The notes: a model not told the origin generated them from the letters alone. Counted from the stretch's first letter, positions 28,290-38,101 are shown. The stretch: DNA of 64,000 nucleotides from Pseudomonas leptonychotis (GCF_004920405.1 NZ_RFLV01000001.1:1240001-1304000), one strand, 5' to 3'. Translations and numbers: made by a program.

Positions 28290-29658
28290 ACCGTTAAAAC
28301 TGGCCGTGGTCGGCCACACCAATGTCGGCAAGACCTCATTGCTGCGCACCCTGACCCGCGATGTCGGCTTCGGTGAAGTGTCGCATCGCCCCAGCACCAC
28401 CCGCCATGTTGAAGGCGCGCGCCTCTCGGTCAACGGCGAAGCGCTGCTAGAGCTGTACGACACCCCCGGCCTGGAAGACGCCATCGCCCTGCTCGACTAT
28501 CTGGAGCGCCTGGATCGCCCCGGCGAACGCCTGGACGGCCCGGCACGGCTAGAGCGCTTCCTCGACAGCAGCGAAGCACGCCAGCGTTTCGAGCAGGAAG
28601 CCAAGGTGCTGCGTCAGTTGCTCGCCTCCGCCGCCGGCCTGTATGTGATCGACGCACGCGAGCCGGTGCTGGCCAAATACCGCGATGAACTGGCCGTGCT
28701 GAGCATGTGCGGCCGGCCACTGCTGCCGGTGCTGAACTTCGTCAGCGGCAGCCAGCACCGCGAACAGGAGTGGCGCGACACCCTGGCCCGCCTCGGTCTG
28801 CATGCGCTGGTGTGCTTCGACAGCGTGGCGCCGCCGCTGGATGGTGAGCGCCGCCTGTACGACAGCCTCGCCTTGCTGCTGGAAAAAGCCCGCCCGCAAC
28901 TGCAACGGCTGATTGATGATCACCAGACACAGCGCCAGCTACGCCGCAGCAGCGGCGCACGACTGATCGCCGAACTGCTGCTGGACTGCGCCGCCTGCCG
29001 CCGCAGCGTGGCCGCCCAGAGCGAGCTTGAGCAAGGCGCGATCCGTGATTTGCACCAGGCCATCCGCCAGCGCGAGCAACGCTGCGTGGAAGCCCTGCTG
29101 CGCCTGTATGCCTTCCGCCAAGACGATGCGCACGCCACAGACCTCCCCTTACTCGACGGCCGCTGGGGCGACGACCTGTTCAACCCGGAAACCCTCAAGC
29201 AGCTCGGCCTCAACCTGGGCGGCGGGATGGCGGCGGGTGCGGCTACGGGCCTAGGCGTCGATCTGCTGGTGGGCGGCATTACCCTCGGTGCAGCCGCCGC
29301 ACTCGGCGCGCTGATCGGTGGCAGCGCACAAACCATACGTACTTACGGCTCGCGCCTAAAAGACAAACTCAAAGGTCAACGCGAACTGACGGTGGATGAC
29401 GCCGTGCTACGCCTGCTGACCTTGCGTCAACAGTTGCTGTTGCAAGCGCTGGAGGCTCGTGGCCACGCGGCTGTCGCAGCCATCAAGATGAGCCTTCCGA
29501 ACGACCCTAGCTGGCGCGAAGGCAGCCTACCGGACGCCCTGCGCAAAGCCCGCGCCCACCCTGAATGGTCATCACTCAACCCCGGCGCAGCGCTGGAAGA
29601 CAGCGAGCGCCAGGAGCAGATCAACGCATTAGCGGCCAGCCTGCTGATACTGGGCTAG
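28282..29658 (+). CDS. Era/TrmE-like GTPase with DUF3482
   Basis: 458 residues from the ATG at 28282 with GGAG 7 bases upstream; overlaps the DUF2868 gene. P-loop GHTNVGKTS (residues 11-19), switch region with PSTTRHVEG (Thr), and G3 DTPG (60-63). Where NKxD is expected (about 152-155) the sequence is NFVS, so guanine recognition may be altered. The C-terminal half is the DUF3482 region with a very glycine/alanine-rich hydrophobic stretch near 308-347 (GGGMAAGAATGLGVDLLVGG) that may insert into membranes. Together with DUF2868 it forms a two-gene unit of unknown role. Confidence 0.88.
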   Translation: MTKPLKLAVVGHTNVGKTSLLRTLTRDVGFGEVSHRPSTTRHVEGARLSVNGEALLELYDTPGLEDAIALLDYLERLDRPGERLDGPARLERFLDSSEARQRFEQEAKVLRQLLASAAGLYVIDAREPVLAKYRDELAVLSMCGRPLLPVLNFVSGSQHREQEWRDTLARLGLHALVCFDSVAPPLDGERRLYDSLALLLEKARPQLQRLIDDHQTQRQLRRSSGARLIAELLLDCAACRRSVAAQSELEQGAIRDLHQAIRQREQRCVEALLRLYAFRQDDAHATDLPLLDGRWGDDLFNPETLKQLGLNLGGGMAAGAATGLGVDLLVGGITLGAAAALGALIGGSAQTIRTYGSRLKDKLKGQRELTVDDAVLRLLTLRQQLLLQALEARGHAAVAAIKMSLPNDPSWREGSLPDALRKARAHPEWSSLNPGAALEDSERQEQINALAASLLILG

Positions 29659-29681
29659 TTCGCTGAGGCGCTAGACACAAT

Positions 29682-30749
29682 TTACGGCACGCCCAAGTAC
29701 AGCTGTTGCAGCTTGCGCCAATCCGAACCACTGATGGCACGCAGCAGCTCCAGATTGATGCGCTCGCGATAAGGGCTGCCGTCTGCCAGGGCAAAAGCAT
29801 AAGACTGGTTCTCGAAGGTGCCGGGCAGCAGCCGCAGGCCGCCCTTATTCATCTCACCATTGCGGTACTGCATGATTGGCTGGTCATACACCACCGCCTC
29901 GGCATCACCGTTTTGCACAGCGAGCATGGCCTCCAGCAAGTTGGGATAATCCGTGTGACGGATGCGTTGGCTGGACAGATAACGCGCACTGTCGGTTTTG
30001 TCGATGGTCGCGACATGGGCCCGGCGCAAATCCTCAGCGCCCTGAATGCCACCTTGCAGATTGCCCACGGTAAGGGCGCTGGCTACAGCCGCGGTAAAGG
30101 TCGACACCATGATCAAACCGGCAAACATCCACACCAACCCGACCAGTCGGCCGCCCAGCGTGACCGGGGCTTTGTCGCCATAACCGACCGTGGTCATGGT
30201 TACAGCGGCCCACCAAAAGCTGGAGCCGAGCCCTTGCACCGGCGTGCCGCCAAACTGCTCCTTGTTGCCACGCCGCTCAAACAACCAGAGCGCCGCGCCC
30301 ACCAGTAACAGCAACACCGCTAACCCCAGCACCAGGCTGAGGAACTGCCAGGACAGCAAACCCTTGAGCACTGTCCAGCCGCCCCCTTCACTGGCCAGTG
30401 GCACGCCAATGGCCAAACCCGTGCGATAGAACGGATGAGTAAAGTCAACACGGTCTTCGCGCTCAGCAGTCATGGTCAGCGCGCCGACCACCACATCAAG
30501 CTGGCCGTCTTCCAGACTCGGCAACAGACGCTCGAACGGCATGGGCAGCAACTCGAACTGATAACCCGCTTCTTTAGCGACGGTGTTCCATAGGTCGATG
30601 CTAATGCCGCGCCAGCTGCCATCCGGCTCTTTAATCACAAATGGCGGCACCTCGGTGATGCCCACTCGCAGTACCGGCTCACTCGGTTGTGCAGCGCTTA
30701 CATTCAGCCCAAGCAGCGCCAGCCACAGGACAATCAGAACTCTCAGCAT
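29682..30749 (-). CDS. Prokaryotic glutamate-receptor-like potassium channel (GluR0-type)
   Basis: 355 residues from the ATG at 30749 with GGGGGAG 6 bases upstream. Order of parts: signal peptide (1-20), first lobe of an amino-acid-binding domain (about 25-120; VGITEVPPFVIKEPDGSWRG), helix M1 (about 133-156), pore loop with the selectivity filter TVGYGD (187-192), helix M2 (about 199-222), second lobe (about 235-350). This S1-M1-P-M2-S2 order is that of the cyanobacterial glutamate-gated K+ channel GluR0. Ligand and ion are inferred from the motif. Often annotated only as a transporter substrate-binding protein. It stands downstream of thyA with 60 bases between. Confidence 0.88.
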   Translation of the reverse strand: MLRVLIVLWLALLGLNVSAAQPSEPVLRVGITEVPPFVIKEPDGSWRGISIDLWNTVAKEAGYQFELLPMPFERLLPSLEDGQLDVVVGALTMTAEREDRVDFTHPFYRTGLAIGVPLASEGGGWTVLKGLLSWQFLSLVLGLAVLLLLVGAALWLFERRGNKEQFGGTPVQGLGSSFWWAAVTMTTVGYGDKAPVTLGGRLVGLVWMFAGLIMVSTFTAAVASALTVGNLQGGIQGAEDLRRAHVATIDKTDSARYLSSQRIRHTDYPNLLEAMLAVQNGDAEAVVYDQPIMQYRNGEMNKGGLRLLPGTFENQSYAFALADGSPYRERINLELLRAISGSDWRKLQQLYLGVP

Positions 30750-30809
30750 GTGTTTCTCCCCCGTATAACCAAGCTTCAGGGTAACAAACACAGGCCAATA
30801 GTCCCGCAA

Positions 30810-31604
30810 TCACACCGCGACGGGTGCGCTGATATGCGGATGGGCCTGATAACCGACTAGCTCGAAGTCCTCGAACTTGAAGGCCAACAAGTCTTTCACT
30901 TCGGGGTTTATCTTCATGGTGGGCAGCGGCAACGGTTCGCGGCTCAGCTGCAAATCGGTCTGTTCGATGTGATTGGCGTACAGGTGACAATCGCCACCGG
31001 TCCAGACGAAATCGCCCGGCTGAAGGCCGCAAACCTGGGCGACCATCAACGTCAGCAACGCATAGCTGGCGATATTGAATGGCACGCCGAGGAAGATATC
31101 CGCCGAACGCTGATACAGCTGGCAGCTGAGCTTGCCGTCAGCCACATAGAACTGGAACAGCGCGTGGCACGGCGGCAGGGCCATCTGCTCGACCAGCGCG
31201 GGGTTCCAGGCGGAGACGATCAGTCGGCGTGAGTCCGGGTTCGTCTTGATCATCTCGATCAGCTTGCTGATCTGGTCGATCGATTCGCCATTCGGCGCGG
31301 GCCAGCTGCGCCATTGGTAGCCGTACACCGGGCCGAGGTCGCCGTTTTCGTCGGCCCATTCGTCCCAGATGCGTACGCCGTTATCCTTCAGGTACTTGAT
31401 GTTAGTGTCGCCCTGAAGGAACCACAGCAACTCGTGAATGATGGATTTGAGGTGACACTTCTTGGTGGTCACCAGCGGGAAGCCATCTGCCAGGTTGAAG
31501 CGCATCTGGTGAGCGAAAATGCTGTAGGTGCCGGTGCCGGTGCGGTCACTCTTGAAGGTGCCGGTGTCGCGTACCAGGCGCATCAGGTCGAGGTACTGCT
31601 TCAT
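30810..31604 (-). CDS. thyA: Thymidylate synthase
   Basis: 264 residues from the ATG at 31604, the standard ThyA length. It methylates dUMP to dTMP with methylene-THF. Catalytic Cys146 is in [29 protein letters not shown] and FNIASYALL are the folate/nucleotide-site motifs. The ATG overlaps the lgt stop (ATGA), so the pair is coupled, as in many gammaproteobacteria. The long upstream extension of the frame lies inside lgt and is not used. Confidence 0.97.
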   Translation of the reverse strand: MKQYLDLMRLVRDTGTFKSDRTGTGTYSIFAHQMRFNLADGFPLVTTKKCHLKSIIHELLWFLQGDTNIKYLKDNGVRIWDEWADENGDLGPVYGYQWRSWPAPNGESIDQISKLIEMIKTNPDSRRLIVSAWNPALVEQMALPPCHALFQFYVADGKLSCQLYQRSADIFLGVPFNIASYALLTLMVAQVCGLQPGDFVWTGGDCHLYANHIEQTDLQLSREPLPLPTMKINPEVKDLLAFKFEDFELVGYQAHPHISAPVAV

Positions 31605-32404
31605 TGCACAGCCTCCTGCGCCGCCTGACGTTTGTAGGCGTAAGCGATCAAGCCCAGGCCGCCGAGCACCATCGGCACGCAGAGCACCTGGCCCATGGTC
31701 AGCCAACCGCCTGCCAAGTAACCCAGCTGGGCATCCGGCACGCGGACGAATTCGACAATAAAGCGGAAGATCCCGTAGCACACCGCAAACATTCCAGACA
31801 CCGCCATGGTCGGCCGCGGTTTGCGCGAATAGAACCAGAGGATGGTGAACAGGGCCACGCCCTCCAGGGCGAACTGATACAGCTGCGAGGGATGGCGCGC
31901 CAGTTGCTGCGGGTCAGTGGGGAAGATCATCGCCCACGGCACATCAGTGGCCTTACCCCACAGTTCGGCGTTGATAAAGTTACCAATGCGCCCCGCGCCC
32001 AGACCAATCGGCACCAGTGGCGCGATAAAGTCCATCAGCTCAAAAAAGCTCTTATTGTTGCGCTTGCCGAACCACCAGGTGGCCAACATCACGCCGATCA
32101 GGCCGCCGTGGAACGACATGCCACCTTCCCAGATACGCAGCATGCGCACCGGCTCGGCGATATAGGCCGCCAAGTCGTAGAACAGCACGTAACCGAGACG
32201 CCCCCCAAGAATCACCCCCATCGCCACCCAGAACACCAGGTCGGAGAGTTTTTCCTTGTTCCAGGTTGGCGCGAAGGCATTGACGCGGCGCGAGGCCAAC
32301 CACCAGGCGCCGCCAATACCGATCAGGTACATCAGGCCGTACCAATGGATTTTCAGCGGGCCAAGGGCCAGGGCAACCGGGTCGATCTGCGGGTAAGGCA
32401 GCAT
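31601..32404 (-). CDS. lgt: Prolipoprotein diacylglyceryl transferase
   Basis: 267 residues from the ATG at 32404 (AAGGAG 6 bases upstream). An inner-membrane enzyme that adds diacylglycerol to the lipobox Cys. Seven hydrophobic segments; the Lgt signature [14 protein letters not shown] follows [17 protein letters not shown] contains the essential His, and ARHPSQLYQ is another conserved element. Gene order TauE-like, lgt, thyA on one strand. Confidence 0.96.
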   Translation of the reverse strand: MLPYPQIDPVALALGPLKIHWYGLMYLIGIGGAWWLASRRVNAFAPTWNKEKLSDLVFWVAMGVILGGRLGYVLFYDLAAYIAEPVRMLRIWEGGMSFHGGLIGVMLATWWFGKRNNKSFFELMDFIAPLVPIGLGAGRIGNFINAELWGKATDVPWAMIFPTDPQQLARHPSQLYQFALEGVALFTILWFYSRKPRPTMAVSGMFAVCYGIFRFIVEFVRVPDAQLGYLAGGWLTMGQVLCVPMVLGGLGLIAYAYKRQAAQEAVQ

Positions 32405-32414
32405 CAAAAACTCC

Positions 32415-33197
32415 TTAAACGAGGAAACTCAGGCCCACGCTGAATAACAGCAGGGCAAATAAACGCTTGAGCAGACGCGGCGACAACCTGTGCGCCAGAC
32501 GCGCGCCTACTCGGGCAAAAAACATGCTGGGGATGGCAATCCCGACCAGCGCCGGAAGGTAGACAAACCCTAAGCTCCACTGCGGCAGCTCAGGTTTATG
32601 CCAACCCAACCAGATAAAACTCAGGGCACTGGCCAGCGCAATCGGCAGACCGCAGGCCGAGGAAGTGGCCACCGCTTTCTGCATCGGTACGCTGCGCCAG
32701 GTCAGAAACGGCACAGTCAGCGAGCCGCCGCCAATCCCGAAAATCGCCGAAGCCCAGCCAACCACACCCCCGGCCAGTGCCAACGCAGGCTTGCCTGGGA
32801 CCGTGCGACTGGCTTTGGGTTTCAGTTCCAGGGCCATTTGCACGGCGATGATGATGGCAAACACGCCGATGATCTTCTGCAGCATAGGCCCCTGAATCGC
32901 TGCGGCGGTCATAGCGCCCAGGCCCGCGCCGAGCAGAATCCCCAGGGTCATCCAGGCAAATACCGGCCACAGCACCGCGCCTTTACGCTGATGTTCGAGC
33001 ACCGAATTGATTGAGGTGAAAATAATGGTCGCCAGCGAAGTGCCGACCGCCAAGTGGGTCAGTACCGCCTGATCAAAGCCTTGCGCGGCAAAACTCAATA
33101 CCAGTACCGGCACGATAATAATGCCGCCACCCACGCCAAATAACCCGGCAAGCGTTCCGGCTGCAGCCCCTAAGACTAAATACAGCAGCAGTTCCAT
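32415..33197 (-). CDS. TauE/SafE family sulfite exporter-like membrane protein
   Basis: 260 residues from the ATG at 33197; earlier in-frame codons exist. About eight hydrophobic segments with the family repeats [23 protein letters not shown] near the start and [22 protein letters not shown] in the second half. Family members export sulfite, sulfoacetate or other organosulfur anions, but the substrate is not evident here. Ten bases upstream of lgt, so probably in the same transcript. Confidence 0.9.
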   Translation of the reverse strand: MELLLYLVLGAAAGTLAGLFGVGGGIIIVPVLVLSFAAQGFDQAVLTHLAVGTSLATIIFTSINSVLEHQRKGAVLWPVFAWMTLGILLGAGLGAMTAAAIQGPMLQKIIGVFAIIIAVQMALELKPKASRTVPGKPALALAGGVVGWASAIFGIGGGSLTVPFLTWRSVPMQKAVATSSACGLPIALASALSFIWLGWHKPELPQWSLGFVYLPALVGIAIPSMFFARVGARLAHRLSPRLLKRLFALLLFSVGLSFLV

Positions 33198-33318
33198 CAG
33201 CACCCCCGCAAACAATCCGGCATGGTAACGGATGCACGGGGCATGACTCTACTTTGGGCGATGGATGTCCGCCCTGGCTTTGCGTAAAGTGCTCCCATCG
33301 CTTGTGGAATAGACCAAC

Positions 33319-33687
33319 ATGCGCCCGACCCTGTACCTGAAACTGAGCTGTAACCAGATGCACCTGACGCATCTGCAAAGTGACCGCGTGCTGCACCTGC
33401 AGGCTGACCCGGCGTTCAGCAACCAACGCCTGCTAGTGGCCGACTTTGCGGCCGCGCAGCAATTGTTGCAACGCGGCGTCGATGAAATTCTGCCCAAACG
33501 TTTTCTGCGATTTAGCAGACCACCGCAACTGCTGATTCAACCGCTGGAGCGCCTGGAAGGCGGCCTGTCACAGGTCGAAGAGCGCATCCTGCTGGAGCTC
33601 GGCCTGGGTTGCGGAGCACGTAAGGTGCGCTTGTATATGGGAGCAGAACTGGACAGCGCCGGTGTACTGGCAAAATTAAGGGGTTAA
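33319..33687 (+). CDS. Conserved hypothetical protein, 122 residues
   Basis: Soluble, no signal peptide. Starts RPTLYLKLSCNQMHLTHLQSDRVLHLQADPAFSNQRLLVADFAAAQQLLQRG. The beta-strand pattern at the start recalls the first subdomain of actin-fold (MreB-like) proteins, but it lacks the phosphate loops and is too short, so this is only an impression. Followed after 3 bases by the NRDE gene, so the two are likely coupled. Confidence 0.7.
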   Translation: MRPTLYLKLSCNQMHLTHLQSDRVLHLQADPAFSNQRLLVADFAAAQQLLQRGVDEILPKRFLRFSRPPQLLIQPLERLEGGLSQVEERILLELGLGCGARKVRLYMGAELDSAGVLAKLRG

Positions 33688-33690
33688 CCC

Positions 33691-34437
33691 ATGTGCCTGA
33701 TCGTTCTGGCCTGGCGACCGGGCCATGCCCAGCCGCTGCTGCTGGCAGCCAATCGAGATGAATTCTACGAACGCCCAAGCCAGCCACTGGCGGAATGGCC
33801 TGATATGCCGGGCGTGCTCGCTGGGCGCGACCTGCAGGCCGCCGGCACCTGGCTAGGCGTCGGACCTGGCGGGCGATTTGCCGCGCTGACCAATATTCGC
33901 GACCCCGGCCAGGCTCAAGGCGGCCGTTCGCGGGGCGAACTGCCGGTGGCCTTTCTCACCGGCAACCATAGCGTCGAAGACTTTCTGCATGACCTGCACG
34001 AGCGGCGCCGGCACTACAGCGGCTTTAACCTGCTGCTAGGAGACAGCCAGCAACTCTGGCACTTCAACTCCCTGACCGGACGCGCCAGGCCCCTGGCGGA
34101 AGGCCTGCACGGCCTGTCGAATGCCGACCTGGATACGCCCTGGCCCAAGCTGCAGCGGGCCAAACAAGCGCTGCACAACGGACTGCATGAGCCGCATCCA
34201 CAGATGCTATTCAAGCTGCTCGCCGACCCCACACGCGCAGCGGACGCTGAGCTGCCGCAAACCGGCATCGGCCTGACCGGCGAACGCCTGCTCTCCAGCG
34301 TGTTTATTGCCAGCGTCACCTATGGCACCCGCGCCAGCACCGCCTTAATCGTCAATGCCGACGGCAGCCGCGTGCTGGCCGAGCGCACGTTCGGCAGCAA
34401 TGGCAACTGTTTGGGAGAGGTTGTTCTGCACTGTTGA
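33691..34437 (+). CDS. NRDE (TANGO2-like) family protein
   Basis: 248 residues. Begins MCLIVLAWRPGHAQPLLLAANRDEFYERP, with the family-naming NRDE motif at about 22-25 and the N-terminal Cys2 found in Ntn-hydrolase-like members. Later GGRFAALTNIRDP, GFNLLLGD and STALIVNADGSRVLAERTFG fit the family. TANGO2 relatives have been tied to haem or lipid handling; the bacterial function is unsettled. It converges on the next gene with 6 bases between stops. Confidence 0.88.
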   Translation: MCLIVLAWRPGHAQPLLLAANRDEFYERPSQPLAEWPDMPGVLAGRDLQAAGTWLGVGPGGRFAALTNIRDPGQAQGGRSRGELPVAFLTGNHSVEDFLHDLHERRRHYSGFNLLLGDSQQLWHFNSLTGRARPLAEGLHGLSNADLDTPWPKLQRAKQALHNGLHEPHPQMLFKLLADPTRAADAELPQTGIGLTGERLLSSVFIASVTYGTRASTALIVNADGSRVLAERTFGSNGNCLGEVVLHC

Positions 34438-34443
34438 TGCCGC

Positions 34444-35310
34444 TCAGTTACTGCGGGCGGGTTCGCTCAATCCATCCAGGGTAAACAGTGGCGAGGCAAC
34501 GGCCGGATCGTCGGCATCGGCGACCAGCAACGGGCGGCCGTCCGCCTGGAAGGCCAACCCTTCGATCTTCACCGCCGGCCTCAGCAAGGTCAGCTCGACA
34601 ATAGCCAAGTGCTCATCCAAACACCCAAGCACACTGCCGACACAGGCACCGTCCAGATAACTCGACTCAGTGGCCTCTGCGGTCGCACTGAAATACAGCG
34701 CGCCACTGGGCGCCACGCTGAGGTCGGTCAGGCTCAGCGGCACACCGTCTAACTCCGGCAGCTGCAGCGGCACAATCTGTAGCAAGGCGGCGCTCAATTG
34801 CCCATTCTCAAGATCGCGCAGCACCCGGGATAAATCGAGCAGCACCACGGCATTTTCCCGACCACGGCCATTGCCACGCTGCGCCAGCAGCAACTGCCCG
34901 CGGCAAACCACGCCACCTTCGATATTCAGCTCTTGAAAGTGCCCGGCGAGCGCCTGATACAGGGGACTCAGGTCGATAACGCGCACGCTGTCAGCCTCAA
35001 CCAGGCAACCACGACAACGCCGCTCAGTCGAGCCCGAACCCAGCGCCAACAGGCGATCGTCGGGTAAGGACAAGAGTGCCTCGAAGTCAGGCTTAAGGGG
35101 TTTGCGCTGCTTTGCATCGACGGGCAACGTGCCGGGCAGCAGGATCTGCTCGGCCTGCCAGTCGCCACTCAGGCTGTAGCGCTGCAAAACCAGGGCATCG
35201 TCTGCCAATAACCAGAGGCTCTGCCCCTGACACACCAAGGCGCTGGCTGCTGACAGGCGCAGACTGGCCAGTTGGCGCAGCGCCAGGACGTTATCCGCAA
35301 GGTTTAGCAC
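34444..35310 (-). CDS. Conserved hypothetical protein, probable beta-propeller-like
   Basis: 288 residues, no signal peptide. Repeating strand-like blocks (ALVCQGQSLWLLADDALVLQRYSL, FEALLSLPDDRLLALGSGST, IEGGVVCRGQLLLAQRGNG, LTDLSVAPSGALYFSATAEAT, VKIEGLAFQADGRPLLVADADDP) suggest a partial beta-propeller; I associate it with DUF6929-type proteins, but not firmly. Two Cys close together in ERRCRGCLVEA. It sits 13 bases downstream of ptsP on the same strand. Confidence 0.72.
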   Translation of the reverse strand: MLNLADNVLALRQLASLRLSAASALVCQGQSLWLLADDALVLQRYSLSGDWQAEQILLPGTLPVDAKQRKPLKPDFEALLSLPDDRLLALGSGSTERRCRGCLVEADSVRVIDLSPLYQALAGHFQELNIEGGVVCRGQLLLAQRGNGRGRENAVVLLDLSRVLRDLENGQLSAALLQIVPLQLPELDGVPLSLTDLSVAPSGALYFSATAEATESSYLDGACVGSVLGCLDEHLAIVELTLLRPAVKIEGLAFQADGRPLLVADADDPAVASPLFTLDGLSEPARSN

Positions 35311-35323
35311 GCGGCGCGCGTAC

Positions 35324-37603
35324 TCACGCCTGGATATCTGACGCCGGGTTGATCATGCGGCCCAAGCCGAGATTGCGCAGGGCCAGCTGCAGGGTGCTGT
35401 GGATCACCTGCGGGCTGTCAATGGTCATGATCTGCGCCAGCAAGTCCTTGGCCTTGCCCAGGCTGATCTGACGCAGCAACCACTTAACCTTGGGCAGGTT
35501 GGTGGCGTTCATCGACAGGCCATCGAAGCCCATCGCCATCAACAGCACCGCCGCCGCCGGATCACCGGCCATCTCACCGCAGATACTCACCGGCTTGCCT
35601 TCAGCATGGGCACCCGCCACCACAATTTGCAGTGCTTGCAGCACCGCAGGGTGGAGGAAGTCATAGAGATCAGCGACGCGCGGGTTGTTGCGGTCGACCG
35701 CCAACAGGTACTGCGTCAGGTCGTTTGAGCCAACCGAGAGAAAATCGACCTGGCGGGCCAGCTCGCGCACCTGATAGACCGCTGCGGGAATCTCGATCAT
35801 GACTCCAACCGGCGGCAGCGGTACATCGGTGCCTTCATCGCGCACTTCACCCCAGGCGCGGTGGATCAGGTGCAGCGCCTCTTCCAGCTCTTGAATACCG
35901 GAAATCATCGGCAGCAGGATGCGCAGGTTATTCAAGCCTTCGCTGGCCTTGAGCATGGCACGGGTCTGCACCAGGAAGATTTCCGGGTGATCGAGGGTCA
36001 CGCGGATGCCGCGCCAGCCGAGGAAAGGGTTGTCTTCCTTGATCGGGAAATAGCTCAGCGCCTTGTCACCGCCGATATCCAGGCTGCGCATGGTCACCGG
36101 CAATGGATGAAAGGCCGCCAGCTGCTCGCGGTAGATCGCCAGCTGTTCCTTCTCGCTGGGGAAGCGCTCCTTGATCATAAAGGGCACTTCGGTACGGTAC
36201 AGGCCAACGCCTTCGGCTCCGCGCTCCTGAGCACGCTTCACATCGGCAAGCAGACCGGTGTTGACCCACAACGGCATACGGTGGCCATCGAGCGTCTCAC
36301 AGGGCAAGGCGCGTAGTGCATCGAGGCCCTGGGCCAACTGGCGTTCTTCTTCGACCACTTCCGCGTATTGCTTGCGCAACAGCTCGCTGGGGTTGGTGAA
36401 CACCTCGCCGTGGTAGCCGTCGACGATCAACTGGATGCCGTCGATCTTCGAGTACGGCAGGTCGACCACACCCATTACCGTGGGAATACCCATGGCGCGG
36501 GCAAAAATCGCCACGTGCGAGTTGCCCGAACCCTGTACCGAGATCAAACCTACTAGCTTGCCTTCTGGCACTTCGCCGAGCATCGCCGGCGACAGCTCTT
36601 CGCTCACCAGGATGCAGTTATCCGGGTACACCAGGGTCTGCTGCCGCGCCTGTTGCAAATAGGCGAGCAGGCGACGGCCGAGGTCTTTGACGTCGCTGGC
36701 GCGCTCACGCAGGTAGGCGTCGTCCATCAGCTCAAATCGATTGATATGTTCGCCGATCACCTGGCGCAGCGCGCCCTGAGCCCACTGACCGGTCTTGATG
36801 ACCTTGACCACCTCGTTACCCAGCGCCGCGTCTTCGAGCATCATCAGGTAGACGTCAAACAGCGCACGCTCTTCTGGGCGCAACTGGGTGGCCATCTTCG
36901 CCGAAAGCGCGCGCATATCGCGGCGCACGCCCTCCAACGCGTTGTTGAACAGCGTCAGTTCGGCAGCAATGTCATCAACCGTTTTGTCTGGCACCACGTC
37001 CAAGTCAGCCGGCGGCAGCACCACCACGGCAGTGCCCACCGCGGCACCGGGCGAACCCGGCACCCCAATAAACTTGGCTTCCTGAATGCCTTTACCCTGA
37101 CGGCCGAGCCCGCGAATAGAACCGGTGGCCTCGGCATGGGCGATTACCCCGGCGAGCTGTGCACTCATGGTCACCAGGAAAGCTTCTTCACCTTCGTCGA
37201 ACTGGCGACGCTCTTTCTGCTGGATGACCAGTACACCCATCACTTTACGGTGGTGAATGATCGGCGAGCCGAGAAAGGAGGCATAACGCTCTTCGCCGGT
37301 TTCAGCAAAGTATCGGTAACGCGGGTGCTCAGATGCGTGTTCGAGGTTGAGCGGTTCTTCGCGGGTACCGACCAGGCCCACCAGGCCCTCGTTGGGCGCC
37401 ATGCTGACTTTACCAATGGCCTTCTTGTTCAAGCCCTCGGTGGCCATCAGCACGAAACGATTGGATTCTGGGTCCAACAGGTAAACCGAGCAGACCTGGC
37501 TGCCCATGGCTTCGCGCACCCGCTGCACAATAATACCCAGCGCCGCGTTAAGGTCCTTGGCGGCGTTTACTTCCTGGACAATCTTGCGCAGCGTATTGAG
37601 CAT
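35324..37603 (-). CDS. ptsP: Phosphoenolpyruvate-protein phosphotransferase PtsP (Enzyme I-Ntr)
   Basis: 759 residues. First component of the nitrogen-related phosphotransfer system, passing phosphate from PEP to NPr. An N-terminal GAF domain (about 1-160; LGIIVQRVREAMGSQVCSVYLLD) precedes the EI region. The phospho-accepting His363 is in GSGNSHVAIFARAMGIPTVMG. The PEP-binding domain has RSLDIGGDKALSYF and ends with the active-site Cys in SICGEMAGDP. Upstream on the same strand is rppH, a conserved pairing. In Pseudomonas PtsP influences virulence traits, PHA storage and stress responses. Confidence 0.96.
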   Translation of the reverse strand: MLNTLRKIVQEVNAAKDLNAALGIIVQRVREAMGSQVCSVYLLDPESNRFVLMATEGLNKKAIGKVSMAPNEGLVGLVGTREEPLNLEHASEHPRYRYFAETGEERYASFLGSPIIHHRKVMGVLVIQQKERRQFDEGEEAFLVTMSAQLAGVIAHAEATGSIRGLGRQGKGIQEAKFIGVPGSPGAAVGTAVVVLPPADLDVVPDKTVDDIAAELTLFNNALEGVRRDMRALSAKMATQLRPEERALFDVYLMMLEDAALGNEVVKVIKTGQWAQGALRQVIGEHINRFELMDDAYLRERASDVKDLGRRLLAYLQQARQQTLVYPDNCILVSEELSPAMLGEVPEGKLVGLISVQGSGNSHVAIFARAMGIPTVMGVVDLPYSKIDGIQLIVDGYHGEVFTNPSELLRKQYAEVVEEERQLAQGLDALRALPCETLDGHRMPLWVNTGLLADVKRAQERGAEGVGLYRTEVPFMIKERFPSEKEQLAIYREQLAAFHPLPVTMRSLDIGGDKALSYFPIKEDNPFLGWRGIRVTLDHPEIFLVQTRAMLKASEGLNNLRILLPMISGIQELEEALHLIHRAWGEVRDEGTDVPLPPVGVMIEIPAAVYQVRELARQVDFLSVGSNDLTQYLLAVDRNNPRVADLYDFLHPAVLQALQIVVAGAHAEGKPVSICGEMAGDPAAAVLLMAMGFDGLSMNATNLPKVKWLLRQISLGKAKDLLAQIMTIDSPQVIHSTLQLALRNLGLGRMINPASDIQA

Positions 37604-37621
37604 GCTTGGCTCTAGCCTGTA

Positions 37622-38101
37622 TCAGTCCCGCGCCAACAGGCGCGGGGCAAGTTCTTTTAAGGCGCGACGGTAAACCTCGCGCTTGAAGGTGACCACCTGG
37701 CCCAGCGGGTACCAGTAACTGACCCAGCGCCAGCCGTCGAACTCGGGTTTTCCGGTCAAATCCATGCGTACGCGATCCTCGGCGCCGGTTAAACGCAACA
37801 AGAACCACTTTTGCTTCTGGCCGATACACAGCGGCTGACTGTGCGTGCGCACCAGACGCTGTGGCAGACGATAACGCAACCAGCCTCGGGTGCAGGCGAG
37901 AATTTTTACATCCTGCTGTTCCAGCCCCACTTCTTCGTTCAATTCGCGGTACAGCGCTTCTTCCGGCGACTCATGGTCATTGATCCCGCCTTGCGGGAAC
38001 TGCCAAGCGTCCTGGTTTATCCGACGCGCCCACAGCACCTGGCCGACATCATTGGTCAGAATGATGCCGACATTAGGGCGAAAACCATCAGGATCGATCA
38101 C
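37622..38101 (-). CDS. rppH: RNA pyrophosphohydrolase RppH
   Basis: 159 residues from a GTG at 38101, giving [16 protein letters not shown] at the start as in other RppH; the longer frame adds unrelated sequence. It removes pyrophosphate from 5'-triphosphate mRNA and thereby starts RNase E decay. The Nudix box [23 protein letters not shown] is intact. GAGG is 9 bases upstream. Eighteen bases separate it from ptsP, so one transcript. Divergent from the HAD gene. Confidence 0.95.
   Translation of the reverse strand: MIDPDGFRPNVGIILTNDVGQVLWARRINQDAWQFPQGGINDHESPEEALYRELNEEVGLEQQDVKILACTRGWLRYRLPQRLVRTHSQPLCIGQKQKWFLLRLTGAEDRVRMDLTGKPEFDGWRWVSYWYPLGQVVTFKREVYRRALKELAPRLLARD

Noticed and set aside
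31605..31781. N-terminal extension of thyA
   Set aside because: Lies within lgt in another frame; ThyA homologues start at MKQYLDL.
36653..37615. 320-codon open frame opposite ptsP
   Set aside because: Antisense to GAF/EI-coding sequence, His-rich composition, no start signals.
37348..37620. GGCTCTAGCC-like strings near 2690, 7735, 37610 and 47487 as one regulatory motif
   Set aside because: Short, and the contexts differ (repeat ends, a ptsP leader, a sigma-54 -12 flank); coincidence is more likely.
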